A stretch of DNA of 64,000 nt from Bicyclus anynana (GCF_947172395.1 NC_069086.1:16691572-16755571), one strand, 5' to 3'. Positions 22,166-33,155 are shown, numbered from the stretch's first letter. Made by a program: numbers and translations. The notes: generated by a model not told the origin, from the sequence alone.

Positions 22166-22369
22166 AATAAAGTTAATGATAATGTTGATGATAATTTCTC
22201 ACATAACAAACAGAGTGGTGCTTCTAGCTAGGACACGAGCAGTTGTGTGTTCCGCTGTATACGCCGGTGCGGGTAAATGATCTCATTTGCAACTTGTTTG
22301 GGACCCGCACACAGCGGCCGAGTGTTCAATGTGTACACACCAAAATTTATTCACCTTTAATCCCTATGC

Positions 22370-22646
22370 TTCGTCATCAACCCATATTCGGCTCACTGCT
22401 GAGCTCGAGTCTCCTCTCAGAATGAGAGGGGTTAGGCCAATAGTCCACCACGCTGGCCCAATGCGGATTGGCAGACTTCACACACGCAGAGAATTAAGAA
22501 ATTCTCTGGTGTGCAGGTTTCCTCACGATGTTTTCCTTCACCGATTGAGACACGTGATATTTAATTTCTTAAAATGCACACAACTGAAAAGTTGGAGGTG
22601 CATACCCCGGACCGGATTCGAACCTACACCCTCCGGAATCGGAGAA
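22370..22646 (-). mobile_element. tRNA-related SINE, family S3, 5'-truncated
   Basis: Same sequence as 11735-12042 from TCGTCATCAACCCATATTCG to 'acaccctccggaatcggag', where it stops before the A-box end. The long plus frame 22287-22733 is a translation of this SINE and not a gene. Confidence 0.85.
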
Positions 22647-22719
22647 GCTTTAATTAATTCTCACGGGTTAATAGGTGCTAGTTTTGGCCTGCGAATCACA
22701 CTTCAGTCACCAATATTAT

Positions 22720-23045
22720 GTATAATAATATAAACGCGAAAGTTTGTATGGATGTTTGTTACTCTTTAACGCCGCTACTACTGAAGCGATTTGGTTGAAA
22801 TTTGGACTGGAAATAGATTTTACTCTGGATTACCACATAAGCTACTTTTTATCATCAACAAACCCATGGTTTCCCGAGATTTGCGAAAACTGATGATTTT
22901 AATAATATGAATCTTTGTCACTCTTTCAAGCCTTGACTACTCAACCGAATTAGCTGAAATACTTTTTGTTCCGAAAAAATCCATGGTTCCCGAGGGATTT
23001 GTGAAAACTAAATTCCACGCGGACGAAGTCGCGGGCGTCCGCTAG
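22720..23045 (+). mobile_element. Helitron-like element without array
   Basis: 5' AATAATATAAACGCGAAAG, body 'ctactgaagcgatttggttg', and 3' CCACGCGGACGAAGTCGCGG then GCGTCCGCTAG. It shares its 3' end with the array-bearing Helitrons but has no G-rich array. Confidence 0.7.
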
Positions 23046-23087
23046 TGAGTAAAATAAACATGTACATACAAGTAAGCCTCTTTTCAT

Positions 23088-23155
23088 CAAAGACTGCATC
23101 ATCACTCATTGCATCAGACGAGATTAAAGGTTTAACTTATCATAGAATAAAAAAA
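23088..23155 (+). mobile_element. SINE family S2, 3' fragment
   Basis: 'agactgcatcatcactcattgcatcag' and 'gagattaaaggtttaactt', followed by an A-rich tail, match the 3' end of S2. Confidence 0.5.
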
Positions 23156-23182
23156 TAAAATAAAACTATTTATAGTAATACA

Positions 23183-23246
23183 GGTCAGCGCATAGTTGCA
23201 GTCACGCCCGAGATTGACCCTCGGGCGTGCTTGTAACCATGACGCG
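23183..23246. repeat. GC-rich fold-back hairpin
   Basis: CACGCCCGAG (23203-23212) and CTCGGGCGTG (23220-23229) form a perfect 10-bp stem with a 7-base loop. Flanking GTCAGCGCATAGTTG and TAACCATGACGCGC extend the fold imperfectly. Confidence 0.7.
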
Positions 23247-24395
23247 CTTAAAAAAGGTGCGTAGAAAAATCAGGAACGGGATTGCATATATTTGCAGTGC
23301 GTTAGAATTACAAAATTAAGCAAGGAACTAGATCCATTATAATTTTAATAAATAATATGTAACATTAGTGAAAACCGTAATAAAATAGACATATGTCTAT
23401 TTTGTGAAATACAGACAGAAACGGAGCGACAATGTTGTACTAATTAGAGACGAGAAGAAATGTCTCATTCACGCGCTTACACGAAACTCCGCGTATGTTT
23501 CTACGAGTATATTAGCATTTTATAATAGCAATATTAGTAATTAATATTCGTGACATAACTGGTTTGCACGCATGGCCGATAAACAACATGTCTGGCCACA
23601 TAACCGTTTGTTTTCTATATTCTTACGTTATAGACGGTGTCTCGATTATGTTTTCTTTTTGTGTATCTTGATAGAATATTGACGCAGAGAGAGCATTGAC
23701 TTTCAGTCCATAATTTTTTTGCAATTATTGACTTGTTTGATTTATTATTTACTTAACTAACTCAAATGTAAAATTGAGAACAATAAACAAACTTCTACAA
23801 AATTATTGGGTATGGTATCAAAAGGTAATGAGAAATTCAAGACACAATTGCAATTTTCTTCCTTTCCAAGGTCTCTGTTTCGATCAAATCTAGAATTTGA
23901 GCTTTTCCTCAACAAACTGCGAGTCATGCGTTTATTTCATTAACGGCATTTGTTTCATTAATACAATTTCAGGTAATTTAAAACATTACATTTAATTAAC
24001 TTAATAATTCTGCCCGTAAAATTAAAATGCAACGTCACAAAATAACCGTACTTACTGTTTTTAAATTTAGAACACTAAGTAAAATCATAATAAAGAGCCA
24101 GAGGTTTTGTACAAAATCATTTGACGTGCACAATGCGGCCTCGTCCATTGTCACCGCTAATGGTGGAGCCGTGATGAAATTACATTTTAATAAATATGAT
24201 TTTTTAAACCTGTGCTGTCAAATGGCTGATGGCTAGAGATGTGAGTTACCGACAAGAGTACCTATTTACGCAACAGGACATAATAATCATCAAATTCTTT
24301 GTTTTATTGGTTAGAAGTTACTATTGTAATTTTAATAGTACATCACTAATAATCTGTGTTATTGTACCATCTCTATGTGCTTACAACCAAGTCCG
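23247..24395. other. No gene seen
   Basis: AT-rich intergenic DNA. The plus frame 24027-24236 has no recognisable domain and no splice context. Confidence 0.4.
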
Positions 24396-24600
24396 TAAGA
24401 ACGTTTGGCACGATTTCGACAGTTTGATAAACACTGCGTTTTTCGGTGCAGGGTCGCCATTCCAGCACCTTAGGGATACATACGTCAATCGGCTCTTCAA
24501 ACCTTGTGCCCCGCAAATTGTCACTTCAGCTTCGTGACTCATTGAGTTCCTATGTCTGGAACTTTTTTCTTCTGTGGATCTCTTCATTTCTGGTTCTATT
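24396..24600 (-). mobile_element. RTE-like LINE fragment, decayed
   Basis: Minus-strand frames keep HEAEVTICGAQGLKSRL and LRCWNGDPAPKNAVF, remnants of the RTE tail (compare AKLKWQRAGHIVRRADG and LKMLEWRHRTGKRS at 13918-14142). Several frame losses. Confidence 0.6.
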
Positions 24601-25274
24601 ACTCCAAGTATAGCTTTATCACCCACTAAGGACTATCATATCCTCATCGTCATTACGAACACGATGTGTTACGAACACACACTGTTTAAGGACTTACGTC
24701 TACAGGCACTGAGGAATTTTTGAAGAAAACATACAGTGGAGTTTCCCAGACGCTTCCCATCCGAGTTGGAGTACTAGTTAGAGAAAACTTGGTAGGTACA
24801 CTGATTCAAAATTTATAATTTAGGAGTATAAATAAAATCATCGACAAAAGGTTGTTCAACATGCCCATAAATGTTAGAAGAGACGTGGGTAGACCATCTA
24901 AAAGCCCACTTATCCATTAAGTAATAGTTTGTATATCGAAAAGAATGGGTCGAAAATATTTCTAAACAGGGACGACGGTTAGACGTTTATTGGAAAGGAA
25001 ATGTGCGTAAAAAAGCTAAATTCTACAGCAAAACGGTCGGAAAGCTTCGGCAGACGCGTTAGTGAGTCTTATCAATGTCTATCAACAAAAGGACTGAACC
25101 AGAGTAAACGGTTACGATAATTTAGAATTTGAGTGCCTTGGTATTGTTATAGAAAGATTTGTTCTTTAATATTATAAGATGTTTAGGCTACACTTACTAA
25201 CTTACTAATATTTTATGGAAATATATAATTTATTGAAAATTTACTTATTAGTTTAAACACCTAAACACATTACA
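24601..25274. other. No gene; faint LINE remnant
   Basis: A short plus frame near 24880-24920 reads RRDVGRPSKSPL, which resembles a LINE C-terminal 'RRGRP' motif. Nothing else can be supported. Confidence 0.3.
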
Positions 25275-25742
25275 TCTATACTTATAATAAATCTGTAGAG
25301 AGGTCAGTTCTGTACATGAAATATATTTAAAAAAGAACTATGGTGATTAGTGGTCGATACTGATACCAAAAATGCAATCAGTAAAATTTTTGTCTGTCTG
25401 TCTGTATGTTCTTTATAGAAACAAAAACTACTCGACGGATTTTAACGAAACTTGGTACAATTAATCTTCATATTCCTGGGCAGGTTATAGTATACTTTTC
25501 ATCACGCTACGATCAATAGGAGCAGAGCAGTGAAGGGAAATGTTGGGAAAACGGGAGAAGTTATTTAATTTTTTAAGCTTCCGTCGCGTGTGCAGCCTTA
25601 ATGGGTAGGGTAGGGGAAGGGTAGGGAAGGGAAGGGTAGGGTAGGGTAGGGAAGGAGTAGGGTAGAGCAGGGTAGGGTAGGGTAGGGGTATTTAAAAGTT
25701 TACATCTACCTTCACGCGGACGAAGTCGCGGGCGTCCGCTAG
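25275..25742 (+). mobile_element. Helitron-like element with GGGTA array
   Basis: Starts TCTATACTTATAATAAATCT, body 'ctactcgacggattttaacg', G-rich array at 25602-25690, and 3' end TTCACGCGGACGAAGTCGCG, GGCGTCCGCTAG. Both termini are present. Confidence 0.75.
25602..25690 (+). repeat. GGGTA/GGGAAGG array
   Basis: About 90 bp of GGGTAGGG and GGGAAGGG units. Confidence 0.85.
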
Positions 25743-26139
25743 TAATAAATAAAATTTAACAAAATAGCAATTTAACAAAGATTTATTGTAGAATTCCAGA
25801 TAGATACTTACCAACAAAATAGTAATTCTTTAAATAGATATGATGAAACAAGTAGGTACGAGAAACGAGTTAAAATCGTAGGGACCCATCTGCTGGCTTG
25901 TCGGCGTTTTTGTTCTAGTCGACCTCAATAACCCTTTTACGGGTTTAGATGCGGTTTTCCTTTTGCCACTTTCGAACGGAGTTCTCAACATAAATACTTT
26001 TGATATAATATATTATTATCTTGTATCATAAACAGTTTTTTTATTAAATGACTATACTCAGTACCTAGGTTGTCAAATTAGTAGTTAAAATCCAAAAACA
26101 TGGTCAATATTTCCCTTAGCCGGTAGGTACCTACTAGGG

Positions 26140-26340
26140 TAAAGCAATCATGAGCGTATTGGTGGACTCCGTAAACTCCATAACAAGAAATTTCTAATTC
26201 CCAAAAATAACTATTATGGGAGACACACCAAAGATTATATGGTGCCACATATATTGAACAATATGCCAGGACTGAATACTGGCAAATTGTTCAATATTAA
26301 CTTGACAAAAAAAGGAATCATTAAAATACTCAAACGGTGC
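26140..26340 (+). mobile_element. LINE reverse transcriptase C-terminal fragment
   Basis: A plus frame reads ERIGGLRKLHNKKFLIPKNN, then YYGRHTKDYMVPHILNNMPG. The pattern 'YG....DY.VP.I.N..P' matches the tail of Jockey/CR1-like LINEs and the fragment at 59700-59865 (YGKRRLEYIVPTIFNDFP). Broken and partial. Confidence 0.5.
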
Positions 26341-27087
26341 ATCTCGAACGGAAGGGGAGGGTTCGGGGATGCACTTTGCCAGGGGACAAACCTAATTGGC
26401 TATTATAAAAAAATATACCTATACGGTAGAATTAAAAAACTTCCTCCTTTTTTTGAAGTGGGTTAAAACATAGTACCTAATTGTGTCCCTTATGTGTACC
26501 CAAATACATTTTACAAACTAAGGTCCTGGTCATTACAAAGCTAAGATCCTGATAGTTACAAATAAACGAACTCTATGATAATAATAATAATAATAATATA
26601 ATAAGATAGATAAGAAAATCATGTAAGAACTAGATGTACATTATGATGATGAGATTACATTTATGTAGAAAATTCCTTATGTTTTTACATTGACCAACAT
26701 CTGGTCACCCTAGCAGATGGATTTTGCTTTGTCTTCGAATTTTAAATTATTTCATAGATCTTATTTTTTAATGAAAGTAGCTGTACCATCAGCGACTACC
26801 TACCTACCTACCTTCTTTTTCTTTATTTTGCCATTACTTGTGATAAGGTGTAAATTGAATGCGACATTTATGTGACAACTACCTACATATACCTACTTAG
26901 CTAACCAAGTATCTTTTTGTATTGTAGGTATATCTGATCTTTCTATGCATTTATTGATAAAAATTTAAATTCCCGTAGATATTACAGTAATTTAGTTAAG
27001 TAAGTTTAACAAATTGCCATATTGCTAAAACTTTTTTAACAATCAACTACTTATGATTAACGACAATAATTTAAGAAAAGAACGCAC
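26341..27087. other. No gene seen
   Basis: Contains an AAT microsatellite at about 26577-26600 and AT-rich DNA. 'accaacatctggtcaccctag' near 26692 resembles repeat termini at 3033 and 20348 (AGGGTGACCA). No gene. Confidence 0.4.
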
Positions 27088-27277
27088 CTGTAACGTTTTT
27101 GTATTCCTCTCCCAAGTTCCAAATCTAATGTCCAATCAGAATCCAGTTCGAAACACAAAATCACAAGTGCCAGTCCACGATAACTGACCGTAACAAACAC
27201 GGAATAGAGAACTATGTATTCTGTGGTAACAAATTAAATTACTTTTACACTAAATTAAACTGTCTCTACACAAGACT
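27088..27277 (-). promoter_or_regulatory. Speculative first exon and initiator on the minus strand
   Basis: Read on minus, an initiator-like CTCAGTCTTG (A at 27277) is followed by about 190 bases of moderately GC-richer sequence ending CAG|GTGCGTT, a plausible splice donor. No ATG-led frame of note and no downstream coding exon was found, so this is only a suggestion of a noncoding 5' exon. Confidence 0.15.
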
Positions 27278-27435
27278 GAGTTATTTTATTAAACAAATAA
27301 AGTATTTATTGATAAACACAAAAGTTTTAAACGGGCACAAAACGGTTATAAACACAGAAAGTAAGATTAATGTTAGCGATCGCGTCAGTGTTGAAAGGCA
27401 AAGCCGTACACGTGCAATACGCTAGCCGTTTCTAA

Positions 27436-30285
27436 TAGGTATGGACGATACAAAACATATATAGATATTAAATCTATATATTGCAGTAATATCAAAATCT
27501 ATATATCAAAACATTCGGCATCTATATATTTTCTGAAACACTATATTGCCGATGTGACTGAATCGGGCAAATCGTACATGAATCGGATTCAAACCATGTA
27601 TTCGGCCAAACCCTATATTACAAGTCAAAATGAAACTTATGTCTCAAATCTTAAGGCACTAATTAATTCATTCCAAAAGCAAAACGCGATTCAGCAAAAC
27701 ACTATATTTTTTTAATACAAGTCAATATGAAACTTATGAGTCACTACATAAGGTACTAATTCAATCATTCCAAAACGCGATTCCGAAAAACACTATATTT
27801 TTTTAAATACAAGTCAATATAGTACTTATCATAAATACATAAGGTTTTAATTTTAGTACAACAAAATGAATGACATATTATGACATCGAAAAAAGAAGTA
27901 CGTCAAAATAATGCAGGGTCTACTTATAGCAGGTATTTTCAATTTTCTACCATTATATTTACGAACTATTGTTTTAATACCCAAATAGATGGCATCACAA
28001 TTCACATGTAAATATCATTCATTGTAGTTTATGTTTCTTTAAACAGATGGCGGAACGAAGAAAATAAAAGAATTATCTAATAAATTAATAATCTTTTATT
28101 AATTTATAAAAATAAAAACTAATATGATTTAAATTGTATATTATATTCATCCAATACAACAAAATGTATGCAAAGTTTAAATAAAACTTGAAAAAAGAAG
28201 TATGTCGATTATTTTCTTAAACCATCGTTTTATTTAACTAAGAGTTGGATTACCCAAATACTCAAATAGATGGCATCGCATGTATCTTCATTATAGTTTA
28301 TGTTGTTGTAAGCAGATATCCGAACGAAGGAAGTTAAATAATTATATAGGTATTGTTGTGTTGTATTATTTTGTAATAATAAATTACCTACATACAAAAG
28401 GAAAAAAACCTATAACGTAATGCATTTTTTTTGCAAACCAAAACAAATGAACATGTTATTCACAGGACGGCGAAAAACAATAGGTTCCTTTGGCGCAAAC
28501 ACAGATGGCGCCAAGAAAAAAAAACAAAATTAAAATAAAAAGGGGAAATATAAACCTTTAAAAAAATTGACAATCGCCATAAAACTTGAAAAATGTAACC
28601 TCAAGTAAATTGTTATTGTATTGCCTCCGAATCAACTAAATCGAGCACATGCTACGTGAATTCGATTCGCTCTCGTACTATCTATTCGGCAAAACACTAG
28701 ATTACAAGTTAATTTGGTACTTATTACAAACACCTGTAAATTGCTTATTATCTTTTGATTGATAAGTAGACAGGTATACCAAAAAAAAAGAAGTAGAGTT
28801 AGAACAACCGATTGTAATTTGTTTAAAATTACAATTATTTTAAAAGGAAATTAATTCTATAAAATAATGTTTTTTATATTAAACAAACAACAAGTAAAAT
28901 CAAGTAAATTTTATAGTACTTAATGTTGTGTAACCATCGCATCAAAAAAACAATAAAAATAATTGTGCGCACTCTACACTCGAGGCGATAGCGCTATGAA
29001 TGAACTGCGACTGTAGAGCCCGTTCGCAGGCTTCGCGGCTTGTTAATTATTTTCAAAGTCTTCCGTGAATTCGAAGACAACCGTATTGTATTCCATTTTT
29101 TTGACGGCCTCCGTGGCGCAGTGGTAGGCGTGGTGGATTTACAAGACAAGATTTTTCTTGGTCTTGGTCCAGGTCTGGCTGATGTGAGACTTCGGCCGTG
29201 GCTAGTTACCACCCTACCGGCAAAGACATACCGCCAAGCGAATTAGCGTTCCGGTACGATGTCGGATTTTCATCCTGCTCCTAAGAAGTTAACCCGCTTC
29301 CATCTAAGATTGCATCAATACTGGTGAGATTGTAGTCAAGGGCCTGTAGAGAAAAATAAAATCCTCCGATGTAACTGAATCGAGCAAATCGTACTTGAAT
29401 CGGATTCGCTCTCAAACTATGTATTTTCGGCCAAACCCTATATTACAAGTCAATATGAAACTTAAATCTCATTACATAGAGCACTAATTAATTTATTCCA
29501 AAACGCGATTCAGCAAAACACTATATTTTTTTCAATACAAGTCAATATGGTACTTATAACAGAGAAATAAGATTTAAATTGTAATACAACAAAATGTATG
29601 CAAAGGTAATGTCATCAAAAAAAGAGGTACGTCGAATTAATGCAGGGTCAACATTTATGAGATATTTTCAATTTATCACCATTATATTTACGAACTATTG
29701 TTTTAATACCCTAAAAGATGGCATCACAGGTAAATATCATTCATTGTAGTTTATGTTTCTTTAAACAGATGGCGCAACGAAGAAAATAAAGGAATTATAT
29801 TATCAATTAAGTATTCTTGTACATATAAATTACAATGTTAACATGTTATTAATAGATGGCGTTAATGGCGCGAACCAATTTGTTCCTTGGCGCAAACATA
29901 GATGGCGCAAAGAAAAAAAAACTTTAATTCGTAAATAAAGAAGTCGGTTAACTAAATAAATAAATATATAACAAATTAATTAAATAATCATTAAATAACT
30001 TAATATAAAAAAGGGGAAATATATAAACCCTTAAAAAACTTAACCTCAAGTACATAATCTGTGCCTCAAGTAAATTATAAATGTATTGCCATAATCTCAC
30101 CAGAGCGTTACGGAAGTGACATGAATCCAGTAATACAAGATAGATTCAAACTAATGTATGTTTCAGAAAACATATAGTCTTAGAAAATATATAGTTTCAA
30201 AAATATATAGTTTCAGAATCCGATATTCAATATCAATATATAGTTTCGATTTGATACACAGAGAATCCGATATTACCCACACCTA
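27436..30285. mobile_element. hAT-like non-autonomous element, 2850 bp, 8-bp target duplication
   Basis: The element is flanked by GTTTCTAA on both sides (27428-27435 and 30286-30293). The left end TAGGTATGGACGATAC pairs with the right end, whose reverse complement is TAGGTGTGGGTAATATC. An 8-bp duplication and TAGG-type ends fit the hAT superfamily. Subterminal blocks repeat ATCTATATAT on the left and ATATATAGTTTC on the right. Two long internal direct repeats (about 27550-28070 and 29370-29800) share 'attacaagtcaatatgaaac', 'ttacgaactattgttttaat' and 'catcattcattgtagtttatg'-like blocks, with a weaker third copy at about 28190-28340. AGATGGC occurs eight times on the plus strand. No transposase frame is present, so it would depend on an enzyme encoded elsewhere. 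Confidence 0.75.
29103..29362 (+). mobile_element. SINE family S2 inserted in the hAT-like element
   Basis: Starts GACGGCCTCCGTGGCGCAGT, with an internal deletion that removes the tRNA B box, then 'ggtctggctgatgtgagact', 'taccgccaagcgaattagcg' and 'aggtgagattgtag'-like 3' end. It interrupts the second internal repeat region, so it arrived after the hAT-like element. Frames at 28994-29246 are shadows. Confidence 0.8.
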
Positions 30286-30664
30286 GTTTCTAACTGGACT
30301 GAGCGAAAATGGCGCCGGCTGAGCATCGCACCGTCAAAGATCATGCGTGAATTCACAGGTGAGACATTCGCTTGGGTGTACATAGAACTATGTATATTGT
30401 ACCTAACAATGTACTTACCTTGATTAATTTATAAATTAAAATACTTAATCAAGCATTTTAATTATTTGTTTGAAATAAAAAATATGGTCAAGAATATTAT
30501 AAAGTAAGTAGATGTACTTACTACAGCTTTTTTGATGAGTACCAACAAACAAATTAAAAATGAGGGAACACATTTCATTAGTCATCAGAAAGGCTGTAGT
30601 ATAGGGTAAAGAACCCAATATTCAGCCCCGCACCAGTAGTCAGCCTTTACATACATTATTTGCC

Positions 30665-30930
30665 TATAAAATTAATTACTTAATAATCAAGAGGATATTA
30701 GAGCTGTAAGATTTGTCTTTTACAGTATGTTAATTAGTCAAATAGTTTCGGAGATAATACAAAATTTCTAAAAGACGCAAAAATGCCCCTAAAAAACGCC
30801 CCGCAGTTTCACCCACATAGTTCCTGCTCCCGTAGGAACTCGGAGTAAAAACATAGCCTATGACACTAGCAAATGATGTAGCTTCCTATCGGTGAAAGAT
30901 TTTTTTACCGCCTTAAACCACATAAACTTT
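30665..30930 (-). mobile_element. Helitron-like element, longer variant (second copy)
   Basis: Matches 1850-2187: TTACAGTATGTTAATTAGTC, AGTTTCGGAGATAATAC, the GC block 'cgccccgcagtttcaccc', and 'aacatagcctatgacactag'. The inverted 5' terminus is lost where the next element begins. Confidence 0.6.
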
Positions 30931-30937
30931 ATAATCA

Positions 30938-31140
30938 CATTAATATTATAAAGGCGAAAGTTTGTATGTATGTATGTTTGTTACTCCTTTACGCTGCGGC
31001 TACTGAAGCGATTTGGAATGGAAATAGATGTCACTCTGGATTAACAAATGGGCCACTTTTCATCCCGGAAAAATCCATGGTTCCCATGGGATTTGTGAAA
31101 AACTGAATTCCACGTGGACGAATTCGCGAGCGTCCGCTAG
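30938..31140 (+). mobile_element. Helitron-like element without array
   Basis: ATTAATATTATAAAGGCGAA at the start, 'gctactgaagcgatttgg', and 3' end CCACGTGGACGAATTCGCGA, GCGTCCGCTAG. Same subfamily as 22720-23045. Confidence 0.75.
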
Positions 31141-31235
31141 TTGTCTAATAAGCACAGTTACGACTCAATAGCATGTCAGTTAATATTAATAACGAGTTTT
31201 TCGTACGTTTGCGTCGCCGCCGCCTGCCACACTTG

Positions 31236-31330
31236 CAATTTTCAGGGTTCCGTAGTCCACAAGGAATCCTTATAGTTTCGCAATGTCCGTCTGTCTGTCC
31301 ATCCGGATTAGCCCTCTATTACTATTTAGA
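31236..31330. repeat. Dispersed repeat fragment
   Basis: 'ttcagggttccgtagtcca', 'aaggaatccttatagtttcg' and 'caatgtccgtctgtctgtcc' form a block I recognise as a widespread lepidopteran repeat. The family is not assigned. Confidence 0.4.
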
Positions 31331-31524
31331 ATGCTCTAAATAAGCCTTCAAAGTGATCAGAACGTAACACATACGATGTTACATTTCGCTTTTTAGTTTC
31401 TTTTTGTGATTTTCAAGTCGGTTAATTTTTTTTGTTAAAAGGATTTTATGGTAAATATATAATACCTATATAAATAGGTATATATATTAAAAAGAAAATT
31501 ACAAAGTAAATTGAGGTTACAAAG

Positions 31525-31660
31525 TTTTTTTATTCTTTAAGTAGTATAAGTTAGCCCTTGACTACAATCTCACCTGATGGTAAGTGATGATGAAATCTAA
31601 GATGGAAGCGGGCTGACATGGATGGAGGAGGATGAAAATCCACAGACCTTACGGCTTTTT
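31525..31660 (-). mobile_element. SINE family S2, 3' half
   Basis: A T-run, then TAAGTTAGCCCTTGACTACA and 'atctcacctgatggtaagtg', ending at 'aaatccacagaccttacgg'. 5'-truncated copy on minus. Confidence 0.75.
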
Positions 31661-31870
31661 TTTTCTCGTTTATCCCGTGTGTATCGCTATAGATATTTTT
31701 GTGCAATTTAGAGATTAAACGTGCTAATTTAATCTATGGACCCCTTAGATGATGGATGAGTCAAGAATGGTCAAGAGCTGTCAAATATAACGATACTTGT
31801 AGGATTTATAGGTACAATGAAACGTATTTTTGGATAATTTCAAATAAATTTTATTATTTTCCTTACAATT

Positions 31871-31914
31871 ATGTGTATTAAAATATGTGTATTAACACAT
31901 ATTTTAATACACAT
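31871..31914. repeat. Perfect 20-bp inverted repeat with 4-base loop
   Basis: ATGTGTATTAAAATATGTGT (31871-31890), ATTA, and the exact reverse complement (31895-31914). Confidence 0.95.
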
Positions 31915-32200
31915 AGGTAATATTTCTTTACACAAGTTTGAAATAAAAACTTTATATTGATATCCTACTTACTTCTTATATAAAATTTTATACGTATTGT
32001 ATTATATCTATGTTATTGCTTCAACTAATACAAAACATAATAATCTTTTTAAAAGATTACCTTTAGTTTGTTTGTATTAGGCCCAGAAATTGCATTATAC
32101 TTCACAACTGACAGTATTTTTAGATTTGTGAACTCTTGCCTTGAGTCTAAAGCTATCTGATTCCAAAAAACACTGTTCCCGTTGGAATATGGGTATAAAA
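31915..32200. other. No gene seen
   Basis: AT-rich spacer between the inverted repeat and the Penelope-like fragment. Confidence 0.4.
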
Positions 32201-32281
32201 TATACTGATTTTGTCCGTCACACCCTTCACATATGCTAAGTACACTGGTTCAGCCACTATCTCCAACGGAGATTTAACATA

Positions 32282-32728
32282 GTGACCCGGTTTCGTCCAC
32301 CTGCACTGGTGAAGAGTATACTGCGATCGCCTAAGGATAGGGATCCGCTGAACGTGCCCGGGGTTTACAAGATTCTATGTGACTGTGGTAGATCATACAT
32401 AGGTGAGACTCGCCGTAACATTACCACAAGAGTGAAAGAATATATACGTAGCATGAAGAATGTTGACACGGACGGTTCAGCAATAGCCGAGCATGTTCAA
32501 GCTTCGTGTACGACTCACTATATCCGATTTGATAAGGCTTCTGTATTGTCAAGCGAAAAGTTTCTAGTAGCTCGTAAGATACGAGAAGCAATAGAAATTT
32601 GTCGTCACCCGAATTTTAATCGGGATCATCGATGGTTGCTGCCGACAGCGTGGAAACCGCTATTTCTTTCATTGTCACATATAACAAACTTGGAACAAGA
32701 TAGCGTTAGTTCGATTTGCTTACAATAA
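32282..32728 (+). pseudogene. Penelope-like element, GIY-YIG endonuclease domain (5'-truncated ORF)
   Basis: Penelope-like retroelements encode one protein: a reverse transcriptase followed by a GIY-YIG nuclease that nicks target DNA. Only the linker and nuclease remain here. GVYKILCDCGRSYIGE (about residues 26-41) holds the GVY and YIG motifs, followed by TTRVKEYIRSM with the conserved Arg region, SAIAEH, and REAIEICRHPNFNRD with a candidate catalytic Glu near residue 97. Upstream codons are closed by a stop and the first codon is GTG, so this is the open tail of a truncated copy and not an independent gene. The frame is otherwise intact over 148 codons, which suggests fairly recent insertion. 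A Penelope-type 3' segment follows. It could be a domesticated GIY-YIG protein, but the missing start and the 3' segment argue against that. Confidence 0.8.
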
Positions 32729-32990
32729 GACGAGTCTAATGACTGAATGAGATGACATTAATAAACCGTCGGAGAGTGTAACGGAACCTTCACTCCCCAC
32801 CACTCAACCCCTTTCCTAGCACGCAATGCGAGCAGTTGCGCGTCGCGCCGCCGCTTCGCGGTTTGGATCGTACCGCGTTGCAAGAACCAGCTCATGACTA
32901 AGGGCCCCGTATGGGTTCGAAACTATTCGGCCATACTTCGACCTAATATCACGTAAGTTTTAATAATAATAATAATAATAATTGTTTATT
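32729..32990 (+). mobile_element. Penelope-like element 3' region with hammerhead-like motif
   Basis: Noncoding tail after the ORF. At 32891-32923, CTCATGACTAA, a possible stem (GGGCCC with GGGTTC around CGTAT) and GAAAC resemble a degraded hammerhead ribozyme core (canonical CTGATGA, stem II, GAAA). Penelope-like elements are known to carry hammerheads. The C in place of G and the four extra bases before the stem suggest it is inactive or a chance match. The tail ends in an AAT microsatellite at about 32961-32984. Confidence 0.4.
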
Positions 32991-33155
32991 TGCAAGAATA
33001 CAACATTCCACTAAATTAATAGTGTGCAAATATAAAAATATAAATATATATTAGTCGTGTTTCAATCAAATCATAATATTAAATTAGCAAAGTAAGAAAA
33101 AATTCCAAAAAAATTTTTTAGGTACATTTAATATACTTTAGATGGCAGGCTGAGG
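32991..33155. other. AT-rich spacer
   Basis: Begins with 'ttgtttatttgcaagaatac', which may be the tail of an inverted LINE. Nothing firmer. Confidence 0.3.

Noticed and set aside
22287..22733. 148-codon plus-strand open frame
   Set aside because: Its core peptide recurs in frames at 11652-11867 and 43261-43611 because all three are translations of the S3 SINE on the opposite strand.
24027..24537. Plus frames at 24027-24236 and 24229-24537
   Set aside because: No recognisable domain; the second runs antisense through an RTE fragment.
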